Positions 12,001 to 24,000 of a stretch of 29,241 bases of DNA are shown piece after piece. The DNA lies in the NCBI GenBank assembly GCA_040414495.1, contig JBEDUI010000017.1, positions 1-29,241 on the forward strand, given 5' to 3'. A program made the translations under genes and the position numbers. The notes under the pieces are model-generated. The model was given only the letters and a program-made list of their open reading frames with translations. It did not search any database and had not been told where the DNA came from. This stretch comes from DATAVB01 sp040414495. Lineage in GTDB: Bacteria; Actinomycetota; Actinomycetes; Mycobacteriales; QHCD01. Every line of letters begins with the position of its first letter. Positions within the stretch are counted from its first letter, which is position 1.

Positions 12001-15000
12001 GCGCGGTCGATCGAGGCGGACCCGAACGAGCCCAACGTGTTCGTGGTGCACTTCCACGAAGACATTCCGCCGCTGCGGCTGGGCATCACACTCGATGGCA
12101 CCCAGCCGGCGAACGCCGATCTGGTGATCGAGCTGGAGCCGACGCTGGAGGCAGGTCCGGGCCGATGGGAACTGGCCGCCCGGGCCGAACGGGCCAAGCG
12201 GCTGCACCAGATCGCCGTCGCCGAAGGCGTACCGATCAGCCAGATCGCCGAACGCGCCGCCGACGGCGGGTTCCGCGACGTTCTGGTCGTGCACGAACTG
12301 ACCGGCCAGGCCCAGGACGACAGGCTCTCGCCGAACGACTATGCCGCGATCGGCTGGCTGCGCGCGTTCCAGGAGGACTACGAGCACAGCGGCTGGCGGC
12401 AACGCCGCAAACTGCGCCTGTTCCGGCAGTTCCGGGAGTTCGCGCACGACAAGGGCCTGGGCGACCGGTGGGTCGGGGCCGGCGCCAGCCCCGACCGGGC
12501 CCGCAAGCTGGACGCGGTTCGTCATTACGACCCCCAGCTGGCCGGGTTCATCGAAGGCCTCAACCCGGGCCGGTTCTCACCCCGACGGCCCACGCTGCGG
12601 CCGCTGTCCGAGCCTGGCCTGGACCGCAAGATGCTGTACGAGCGGCGGTACGACGAGACCGCGCTGCCGGGCTTCGCACAGTGGCTTCAGTCCTACTCGG
12701 CCCAGTCCGGTCAGGACATGCGGGTGCAGCTGCGGGACGGGCAGCTCGTACTCACGCTGAACGACGAGCACGAGACGAAGCTGACGATCGCGGTTCGCAG
12801 CGACGACCTCTATGGCCCCGAGAGCCAACTCGTACATGCCGACGGACCGAACAGCTACGTGGCTCTGGTGCAGCGGGGCACCGAGCGACGCCGCGGGGAA
12901 CGCGCCCTGCTCTCCGCGATTTACGCCGCCATCGCCGAACACACCGGGCCTTCGCTGAATGGCCTACTGGCGGACGTCGCGCTGCAGCAGCGACATCTCG
13001 AAGAGCGGCCCGGCCGTTCGATCCGGTCCGCGCTCAAGAGCGACCTGCAGGCGTTCCGGCAGGAACTCGACGACGCCAGCATCACGCTGCCCGAGGGCGA
13101 AGTGCGGCGCTTCCTGCTGGAGAACACCAAGCACATCTCGCGGCATAAGAAGGGGCAACCGTCGCTGGCCGCGCAGGAGCAGGAGTTCCGGACCGCGATC
13201 GAGGCCGGCCAACCGGCGCCGTCCCGAGTCCCGAAGCTGCGCCGCTACCTGATCGGCCAGCTGGGAATGATGGGCCTGGTCGGTCTGCAGGCCGGCGGCG
13301 TCGGCATCCTGCTGGGCAACCCGCTGTGGCAGGCGGGCCTGGGCGCGGCGTTCTCGCTCCCCCTCGGACTCGGGACCGGCTACCAGCTGTACGCCTCGGA
13401 CAAGGGCGCCGAGGCCGAGGACAACAGGGGCATGGCCGCCGGTGCCGCCGCCCGGGCCCATGAGGCGCAGCAGCAGGCCGACGACCTGTTCCAGCTTCTG
13501 GCCGCGGCCGCGGGGCCGGTCGTCGAGTCGCTCAGCGGCGCGCCCGTACCCGCGCCGCGACCGCAGCCACGCGGCGACACCGATCTGTGGGCAAGCCGAC
13601 GCGGCGACCCCACCACCGGCAAGACGACGTTCAAGTACCAGGTGAACGCCAACAAATTCCAGATGATCGCCACGCTGCTGCAGGCCATCGGCTTCACCGG
13701 CATCGCCCTGGGCCAGCCGCACCTGGCCCTTGCGACGATCCTCGCGGCCGCCGGGCAGCTCCCCGCGTTCTCGCTGGCCGAGTCGCTACGCATCGGCGCC
13801 TGGAACCAGAACTGGAGCCGGCAGCGCAACTTCGCGCAGGGTCGTCGCGACCGGATCCAGCGCCAGGCCTACGAGGCCGCGGCGACCCGGGTCGGCGAAC
13901 AACTGGCAGCCATGAGCCGAGCCGCCGGCGTCGAGACGCAGCCCGGGCAACCTGGTCGCCGCCGGGCCGACGTGTACGCCAGCGCGTCGGTCCATGACCA
14001 CATGCCGTACCGCAGCCTGTCCGTCATCCAGGACTGGACGCAGCGCAGCATCGGCTTTACCGCCCCGTTCGCCGCGTCGGCGGCCGGTTTCGCGGCCGTC
14101 GATCCCGCGACCGCATTCGCGACCGCGTCCAACGCGGTGTTCACTGGCGCGTTCTGGTCGGTCATCCAGGCCGGCCTGGACAGCATCGAGGAGACCAACA
14201 CCGACCGCTCCTCCAACCAGCAGACCGGGTTCGCCCGGGCTGGCAGCCGGCGCCTGCTCGATCAGAGCGCGCACGCGGTCTACCGACAGAGCTGGTCGGA
14301 ATTGCAGCAGATCCTGCCTGAACCGGACGGCGGCTGGCCCGAGCTGCCGGCGCTGCCCGGCGAGCCGGTCGCGCAGCATGTTTCGGCACAGCGGCGGGCC
14401 CGGGTCATGCAGCCGTTCTGGGTGAACGAATTGATGACCGGCGTTCTGGCCGGGGGTATCGAGGGCGGAATGGTCCTGGGCGGGTTCGCCCTGCCGTTCG
14501 GCCACGCCGCCGGCGCCGCGGGCACGCTGTGGGGCCAGGCCTCGTACACGCTGTCCACCAGCATGTGGGGCACGGCCGGCGCGTACTACGAACTCAACGG
14601 TCCGCAGGGACGGCAGGGACTCACCGCCGCGCAGACGTTCTACCGCGAGCTGATGGAACTCAAGCAGCGCGACGAGCAGGGATACGCGACCGCGATCCAG
14701 CGGCTCGCCGGCTGGATGAGTCAGACCTTCAACTCCACGCCGGGGTCTGGCAGCCCGGCGACGGTGGGCGCGCTGCCGGAGGGCAGCCCACTGCGCCGGC
14801 CGTGGAGCTCGGCGGCCACCGACTACGGCCGGTTGAGCCGGGCGCACGCCACCGTCGTGCGGGAAAACGCGGACTCCAGGGCCGCCGCCGACGAATCGCT
14901 GACCATGCAGGCCAGCGTCCCGGCCGATCGTGCCAACCGCGCCGTCGACCAGCTGCTGGGTCATGCCGCCGCGGCCGGACTCGACGTGAGTACGCCGGCG

Positions 15001-18000
15001 CTGCCGCTCGACCGGTCGCTGGAGAACATGGCGGCCTGGCGGCAACGCGTACTCGACGCCCTGGCAAACGCTGGTGCGGCCGATCTCAGCCACGAGATCG
15101 AGCAGGTCCGCAGGTTGCACGACGAGGCACTGGCGGAACTGCGCCGGATCCGCGCGATCCAGGAGGACCTGCGGGCCCATCCCGAGCTGTGGCGGGGGTA
15201 CAACCCGGGTGTCCCGACCGACGCGAAGACCGTCGCCACGACCGGGGATGCGGAATCGGGTTGGCTGACTCGGGACGTCCGGAACGCCCCGGCCGGCGCG
15301 CACGTGGTGGCGACCGAGGACTGGCTGCCGGGAGTCAACTCGCGGTACGCGTCGGCCGAGCCGACCCGGCAGGTCGGTTGCGTACCGGCCGGCACCGCCT
15401 ATCTCGACACCCGGATGACCGGGAACGGGCACATTGCCGACGCGCCGACGCTGAACGGGTACCGGGGCGGGAACGTCAACGACCCGATCGGCGGAGTCGA
15501 GGACGGCGCGGGCGAGATCGAGCGGTACGGCAAGGGCGAGCAGCGGTTCCAGGCCCTGATCGCGCACGACGAGGGCGAGGTGGCCGGCCGTGACGAGGTG
15601 GACCAGACCTACGCCACGATCGAACAGCAGCTGACCGAAGCCGGCGACGGCTCGACCGCCGCGCTCCTCGTCCGCTGGAAGAACGGCGACACCCACCTCA
15701 CGTTCGTCGAGTACAACGACCACGAGAACATTCCCGAAGACCTACGCGGCATCCGGTACGTCGACCCGGTCTCCGGTGCGGTCTCGAAGACTCCGTTCTT
15801 CGGCTACGGCGGCGAGACCGGCGAGATCAGCGCCCTGGACATCGCGATCATGGACGCGGCCGGCGAGGCGGTGCCGATCCCGAACGCGCGGCGCGGAACG
15901 TTCAACACCGAGCCGATGACCGTCCCGTACTTCGCGGCGCTGAGGACCGGACCGACCGATCACTGGGAGGTCGCGTACGAGTTCCCGTCCGTCGGGGTCA
16001 AGGAAGGCGGCCTGGGTAGCGTCTTTGACGCGACGGTCGACGAGCTGGCCAAGCAGGGTCACAACGTCGTGGCGCTCACCCGCCAGGGTCTGCTCAGCGA
16101 GAAGGATCAGGACGCCAACCCGCGGGCACGGGGTCACGTTGCCACCCGCTCGACGTGGACCGACGACGAGCGGGCTGCGATCAGCCCGCAGATGCGTGAG
16201 CACGTGACGCCGCTGGTCGCGGGCATGCCCGAGCACTTCGCCCGCGAGAAGACTCGCAAACAGGACGACAAGGGCTGGGTCGACGCCGCCGGCAACGCGA
16301 TGATCAACGCCGCATACGACCACATGGTCCAGACCGGTCGCCGGCCCGGCATGATCGTCGCGCACGACTGGGTCGGCACCCAGGTCGCGCACGTGCTCAA
16401 GGAGGCGTTCGGCATCCCGTTCGCCGTGCACATCCACGCGATCGAGACCGCGAACACGAACGGCCAGATCACCACATCGCAGGCGGCGGCAAAGTACCTC
16501 GAGGAACGGCGGCGGTACGCCGACGCCGACGCGGTGTTCGTCAACTCGCGGCACATGGCCGCCGCGGCCGAGCGGCTCTTCGGCATCCCGGACAGCAAGA
16601 TCACGATCGTCGCCAACGGCACCGAGCTGGAGAACCAGCTGCGGGCTGGGCAGGATCCGGACTTCGCGTTGGAGCAGGCCCGCCAGGATCCACGGTTCGA
16701 CGAGGTCCAGCGGCTGTTGGCCGGCCACGAGCACTTCGGGGTGTACGTCGGTCGCAACAATCCGGTCAAGGGCGTGGAGGTCGCGCTTGAAGCCTGGACC
16801 GAGCTGCGCAAAACGCACCCGGACGTGCCGTTCGTGGTGATGGGCTTCACCCGCGAAGAAGGCGCCAACCTGATCGACCCGCTGATCCGGGCGGGCCGGC
16901 TCCGGGAGGAGGACGTCATCTGCCTGGGCTTCCTCGGGCCGGCGCTGCGCACCTGGGTCACCACCAAGGCCAGCTACGCCGTCGTGCCCAGCACGTGGGA
17001 AGCCTTCGGTGTCGTCGTCAACGAGTTCGCCGCCATCGGTTGCCCGATCATCGCCTCGAGCTGGTTCGATTTCGTCGACGACGGCCGCACCGGTCTGATC
17101 GTCCCGCCGGGAAATGCGGAAGCGCTCGCCGACGCGATGCGGCTGATGCTGAGGCATCCACGACGGGCTGCCGCGATGGCCGCCCGGGCCCGGGAGAAGG
17201 CGCAGAGCCCGTACTACCAGTGGGAAACGATCGTCGGAACCAAGAACCAGGTGTACGAAGGCGCCAAGTACGGGAACTACCGCAGCGGCCATCACACGGT
17301 CGACCCGCCCACCATGTCGGCGATCGCCCGCACCGGCAACGTCTTCAACATGGCGCGGATCTACGTCGAGGACAGGGACGTCTCCGGCTGGACGCTGAGC
17401 GAAGGGGACGGCGCGTTCGACCCGCAGACCCACCGCACGCCTGATGGCCGGGACAGTTTCGGCGTCTACTGGGACATCCCACTCAACGGGGACGCGACCC
17501 AGCTGTCGGCCACCATCCACCGCGGCGACCAGCAGCTCATGCACGATGGGCACGGTCAATTCGTCATGTCCGTCCGGACCGGTAACCGGGTCTTCGAGGG
17601 CGGGAAGTTCTCCAACCAGCTCCGGATCGACCCCAACCAGCCAGGCACGTCCCTGGCTCCCGCGGAGCCCGGCGACAGCCTGTATTCGAGCGACAGTCGG
17701 CGGACGAACGAGCAGGCGCTGGCCGAGCCGTCTACGGTGCCCCAGACCGAGGAGGTCGTACGCCAGCTCGCCGAGCTCCTCGGCTACGACCTGTCCGGAC
17801 GCGACATCACGGTGGCGACGGGGCAGGTTCTGCAGAACCTGCAGGACCGCGGCATGTGCGCCGAGACCCCGATAGCCGGACGCGGACGGCAGCACGTCTT
17901 CGGACTCAACGCCTACGCCTCCTGGGAAACCCTCGCCCGCGCGATCGGCCACGAGAACGCCCACGCCGAGCAGCTGGCGGCCGGCCGATTCCCACGAGAC

Positions 18001-21000
18001 GAGAACGAGCTGGCGGTGCTGGAGCTGGAGGCCAGGGAGGCCGGCGAGGAAGCCGTCCGCCGGCTCACGGCCCGGCTGTCCGACGTAGTGACGCTCGCCC
18101 GCCGCTACGGCGCGGTCAACAACGCCGGCGAGCTGATCGATCGGACCGAGACCGAGGTCTGGCCCAGCCAGGAGTCGCTGTTCGCCCGGGCTGAACGCGG
18201 ATACGACCTGCCGCCGTGGCTGGCCGAGGCCACGCCAGCCCACATCGCCGAGCTACCCCAGGCGCAGCGGGACGCGGTCCTGGCCTACCTGCGCTCCGAC
18301 GAAGCCACGCCCGCCAACCTGCTGGAGCCGCGGGCGGCCGACCCGGTCCTGGACCACGTGTTGGCGAACGTCGGGCGGTTGGTCCAGGCGATACCCGGTG
18401 TCGCGGACGCCCGGGTCGTTGGTACGGACACCATCCAGATCACCACCCACAGCGGTGGCAGGTTCACCGTCGCGGTCAGCCGCAGCCAGGACTCGACCGA
18501 GCTCCTCCAGTTCGGCCGGTTCGACGCGCACAACCAGCACAGCCACCACGCGACCGTCGGCCAAGACATTGGCACCGGCGACCCCAACATCGCCTCGGTG
18601 GCGGCCGAGGATGTCGAGGCCGCGCTGGTCGGCGAAGTGGCCGCGATTACCGCTGAGATCGAGGACCCGGCGGCCGTAGCCGGCCGGCAGCTGCTCGAGG
18701 TCGGCGCGGACGCGGCGAACCGGCTCGTGCTCGACGGGTTCCCGCATGACCACGTCATCGAGGAACTGCGGATCAAGGTCGCGCAAGCCCGGACCGCGCT
18801 CGGTGGCCGCGACGAGGCTGCCATCGCCGTCGCCCTCGACGAACTGGCCGCGACCGCCAGCTGGATCGCGACCATCAGCCACGGTCAGACCGCGATCACC
18901 GACGCCATGCTCGACGTGATCGGTGCGACCCGCTCGGTGCAGCGGCTCGGCCTGTCGCCGGAGCAGGCGCCCGATTCGCTCCGGCCCGGGTATGAAGTCC
19001 ACCGGACGACGATGTCGACCGAGAACCACCGCACCGCTGCCGTGATCGCGGTCCGGGCACTGCAGCTGGAGGCCTTCCGCGGCCAGGACGTTCCGGCCCA
19101 GCCGTGGCGGTGGGCCGACCCCGGCACGAGCGGACCGCTGGCCCGCCTGCGCGGCATCCGGGCCCGGCAACGGGAGCTGGCCCGGCTGATCGGCCGGAGC
19201 GGCCTTGCCACCACCGCGCAAGCCGTAGCCGAACGCCTCCGTCTGCTGGAAGCCAACGGCTACCACGCCACTGTCGAGGCGGCCCGAAACCACGGACCGT
19301 CGCGGCGGGCGACCCCGGCGAGCCAGGCCGCGCAACGCCCGCCGACCACGTACCGGATCAACGGTCCTGAGATCGTTCACATCGCAACGGCCAAGCAGCT
19401 GCGCGACCTGTGGGCGCAGACCCTGAACAGTTGCGCCGACCCGAGCCGGATCGTGCTGGCCCTTGACCCGGTCTGGGCCGAGGCATCACCGCGAGTCGCC
19501 ACGATGTACGCCAACCAGATCGAAGAGCTCGCGGCCCAGACCGTCGTCACCAACGCGGCCGACGGTGACCGGTACCAGGTCAACGAGAAACTGGCCAAGC
19601 TGCTGCGCGACCACCCCGACCTGGCCGAGGTGTTGCGGGACGCGGAGCTGGCCTGCCTGCTCGCCAACCCCGATCTGGTCGAGTTGGCGGCCAATCTGCC
19701 GCGGGCACTGCAGCGGCGGGCGCGCGAGGCCGGTACCGCCACCGCCGTTGCCGACCTGCTGCGTGGCGCGCCGAACGTACCCACCGACGCCGAGCAACTC
19801 GGCCAGTTGGCGCTGCTGGTGGCCGACTCCGAGCTGCGTTCGCGGGTGGCGACTCTGATCCACATGGCGCGAACCCAGCCAGCGCTGGCCGGCCTGCTCA
19901 GCGGCGATCCGGTCGTCCCCCTCGGCGAGCCCCCGACGCTGCTGCGCTCGACCGACGCCACCGAGCACGACATGCTGCAGGACGACCGGCCCGCGACGGA
20001 GCAGCCCGATCTCGTGGTGTTCATCGGCCGCCAGGACGGGCTGAACCAGCTGGCCGCGGCCGCCGAGGACAACCGCTCGGCGGCGTTGCGATACGTCACG
20101 CCGGGGCAGCTGCGCGACCTAACCCCGGAGCAGCTGGCCGACGTACTGGCCGGCCTCACCAGCGACACACCGCCGACGGCTTACCGCCCGCTGGACGAAG
20201 AGGAACGACCGGTCGACTGGGATTCGCTCTCAGAGGCGGAGCAGCAGGCGTTCGAGGCCGAGCAAAGCCACCGGCGCGGCCTGGCCCGGATCTGGGACGA
20301 CGCCCAGCGCATTGAACGGAACGCCGCGAACATCGCGTCGATGCAACGGCACGCCTCGGGCTTCTACCTGGTCACCACGACGAATGGCAACCAGTTCCTG
20401 TTGGGTTACGAGCACGGTCCGACGGAGCCAGGCACCAACACCCAGACCCGGCTGGTCGGGGTCAGCGACCTGCCCTGCTTCCTCACCACGATCTCGGAGG
20501 ACGCCGGGCCCGAGGTGGTCGACGCGTTCTTCCGCGGAGAGGTCAACCGCGGCATCGATGCCGAACGGACCGTGGTGCTCGCGGCCGGCCAGGCCGAAAT
20601 GCTGGCCATCCAGGTCGACGTACTAGCCGTTCCGCGCGATGCCCTGGACAAGGCCGACACCGCGGTGGCGCAGCTGCCAACCGACTCGTCGCACCGCCAG
20701 CAGATCGACGACCTCACCGCCGCGCTGGCCGAGGCGCGCGCCGCGATCGGGGATCCGGCCGGCCTGGTCGAACTCGGCGCCGAAGCCCGAGCGGAACTCG
20801 AAGCCGCCGCCGTGGCGCTGATCGCGGCCGGCGACGTCAACCTGACAGCGGCCGCGCAGGCCGCCACCACAGCCGCGAACTCGCTGCGCACCGCCACCAC
20901 CGCGTTGACCGGAGCGGATACGTTGCGCCCGGCCTTCGGCGTGCACGACACGCTGTCGATCGACGACTGCCGGGCCGCCACCGAACTGCTCACCAGAGCC

Positions 21001-24000
21001 CGGCTGCGCGAGGAGTGGACGACCGGCCACTCCGGCGCGTCGGCCAGCTCGGCGATGCGGCGACGGGGCCGACGGGCCCGGGACGCCCGGATCGCCGAAC
21101 TGATCGGCCGGCTCGGTCTGCACGAGGATGCCCCAGCCCGCGAGGAGCGGTGCGCTCTGCTGGAGCGCCTCGGGTACGGCGACGTCGTCACGATCGCGAA
21201 CGAGTTCGGATCCGGCCGCAAGGCCGTACCGATCGACCCGATGCGGGTCGACGAGTGGTGGCTGGACGACACGGTGTCGGACCTGGCCACGGCGGCGGCC
21301 GTCGACTCGATCGAAGAGGTCGAGGACGGCATTTATCTGGTGCGGTACGACGGCGGCAAGCAGTTCACGGTCGCGATCAGCGTGGGCAGCGAACCGGCCG
21401 AGGCCGCTGACCTCGCCATCGAACTCGCACCGACAGTGGAGGCCGAGCCGGGCCGCTGGGAGTTGGCCGCCCAACTCGCCCGGGCCAAGCGGCTGCACCA
21501 ACTCTCGATCGCCACCGGCGAGCCGGTGGCCGATCTGGCGGCGCGGGCGGCCGATGGCGAGCTCGGCCCGGATCTGCTGGTCGTCCACCAGCTGCCGGGT
21601 CTGGTCACCGACGAGACACCGCTCTCCCCCAACGACCACGGCGCGATCGGATGGCTGCGGGCGTTCCAGCATGACTACGAGAACGCCGGCATGCGCAAGC
21701 GGCGCGCGCTGCGGCAGGAGTACCGCAAGTTCGCGCACGACAAGGGCATCGGCGAGCGTTGGCACGGAATGAGCTTCAGCCCCGACCGGCAGCGCAAGCT
21801 CATCGCAATCCGCCGCTTCGACTCCGGCCTAGCCAACTTCGTCGAGGGTATGTCCAGCCGCCGGCCCACGATCCGAACGCTGGCCGAGCCGGGGCTGGAC
21901 CGCCGGATGCTCTACGAAGCCCCGTACGACGACAGCAATCTGCCGGGATTGGCGCGCTGGCTGCAGCAGCACTCGGCCGAGTACGGCCGGGACATGTGGG
22001 TGCGGCTCGACGACGGTCGCCTCGTCATCGTGCTCGGCGACGACACCCGGATCACGATCGACGTCCAGTCCGCCGATCTGTACGGGCCGGAAAGCCAGCT
22101 CGAATATGGAGCCGGTCCGGGCAACTACACGGTGCTGGTGCAGCGTGGCCTGGAACGCCGCCGCGCGGAGCGGGCGATCATCGCCTCGATCGAGGCGGCT
22201 ATCGCCCGGCAGAATCCCGCCGCCACCGAAGACGTAGCACCCGCCGTTGTCGCCGACATCGCGCTGCAGCAGCGGCACCTTGAGGAACTGCCGCCCCGGG
22301 CCGCCCGTCGCTGGGCACCGGTCGATCCGCGCCGGTTCGGCGATTGGCGCAACGAACGCATCATCCGGTCCGTACTGCGGTCCAACCTGCAGGCGTGCCG
22401 GCAGGAGCTCGAGGACTCGCAGGTCAACCTGTCCGCGTTGCCCGAGCAACTTCGTACGTTCCTCAACGACAACACCAAGCCGATTTCGGCCCGGGTCCGG
22501 GCACGGAAGCCCTCGCTCGCGGCCCAGGAGGCGGAGTTCCGGGCGGCCATCGAGGCCGGCGAGCCCGCCCCTTCCCGGGTTCCGTCGCGCAGCCGCTACA
22601 ACTGGTCCATGGTCGCGAACTTCGCGACCATCGGCGCGGAGAGCGCGGCGATCGGGCTGGCCACCGGCGGCCCGCTGTGGGGTGCCGCGGTCGGTATGGC
22701 GGCCCTGATCGCGGTGGGCCTGGGCACCGCGACCCAGCAGCGTGGGTCCGAGGTCGGCCAGCAGATCGAGGACGACAAGATCCTGGCCGCGGGGGCGGCC
22801 GGGCGAGCCCGCCAGGCCCAGCAGCAGGCCGAGGACCTACTCAGCCTGCTGGTCGACGCGGCGCAGCCGGTGCTCGAGGGGCTCAGTGGCGCGCCCGTTG
22901 CCGAGCCCCCGCGTGCGCCCCGGACCGACACCGACCTATGGGCCAGCCGGCACTCCGATCCGGCCACCGGGCAGACGTCGTTCAAGTACCAGCTGCAGAC
23001 CAACAAGTCGCAGCTGATGTGGAGCGTGGTTCAGGCCGTCGCCGCGTCGGGTCTGGCCGCGCATCAGCCGGTCCTGGCCGCGGCCACTGTGCTCGCGATG
23101 GGCCTGCAGTACGGCTTCTTCTTCGCCCACGGCGAGTCGATGCGGGGCGGCTACTGGATCCGCAACTGGAACCGGCAACGCGACTACACCGCGGCCCGCA
23201 ATGCCCGGGCGCAACGCAAGGCCAACGAAGCCATCGCACAGCAGACCCGGGAACAGTTCGCCGCATTGGCGCGGGCGGCGGGGGTGGATGTCGCGCCGAC
23301 CGCGACACCCGGGCGCCGGGCCGCGGCCCGGCTGGGTGGCGAGCCGATCCACGACCACCGCCCGTTCCGCGCCCTCACCGTTTTGCAGGACTGGAAGCAG
23401 CGCGGCGTCGGCTACACCGCCCCGTACGCGGTCTCGGCGGCGTTGACCGCAAACCCGGATCCGGCCGCGGCACTGGTGACCCTGGCCAACGCGATCTTCA
23501 CCGGCGGCTTCTGGTCGCCCATCCAGGCAGGGCTCGACGTCGTCGAGGAGCTGTACGCCGAGCAGGCCACCAGCCAGCAGACCGACCGGGCCCGGGCCAC
23601 CAGCCGCGCGGCCGCGAACGAGCAGATGCGAGAGGTACGCCGGCAGATCTGGGGCGCCATCAACGGCGAGTCGGAACTGCCGCCGATCCAGGGCACGCCG
23701 ATCTCCCAGCACGTTTCGGCTCAGGAACGCTCCCGCGTCATCCAGCCCTGGCCGGTCAGCATGCTGGTCACCGGCGTCCTTGCCGGTGGCATCGAGGCAG
23801 CGATGGTGATGCTCGGCCAGTTCCTGCCGATCGGCCACAGCCTGCACGTGCAGCAGGAGCTGCTGGCCGGCGCCGGCTACACCGCGACCACGAGCCTGGC
23901 CGGCACCGCGTCGGCGTATTACCTGCTCAGCGGCTCGGAAGGCCGGCAGGGTCTGACGGTCGCGCAGAGCTTCTACCGCAACCTCGTCGAGCTCATGCAG

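Larger units (their letters stand above)
7690..14722 (+). repeat. Module A (first copy of the ~7-kb duplicated module)
   Basis: From DSLYSADSPRT (7690) to AYYELNGPQGRQGLTAAQ and the following helix (about 14583-14722), the protein aligns by eye in order with module B (17674-24060). Matching landmarks are EEVVRALAEILGYDLSGRE, the HENAH motif, FIG motif, YLVTT strands, TISEDAGPEVADEYF, VDEWWLDD, PGRWELAA, AIGWLRAFQ, KFAHDKG, EPGLDRKMLYE, DTDLWASR, TGVLAGGIE and GRQGLT. The sequence is substantially diverged at DNA level and module A is about 640 bp longer, so the duplication is old. Confidence 0.9.

Noticed and set aside
13786..18243. Two long minus-strand ORFs (645 and 833 codons)
   Set aside because: They lie antisense to module A, the papain-like domain and the glycosyltransferase, with Arg/Gly/Val-rich composition and no recognisable motif. 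High GC at third positions removes stops from the opposite strand.
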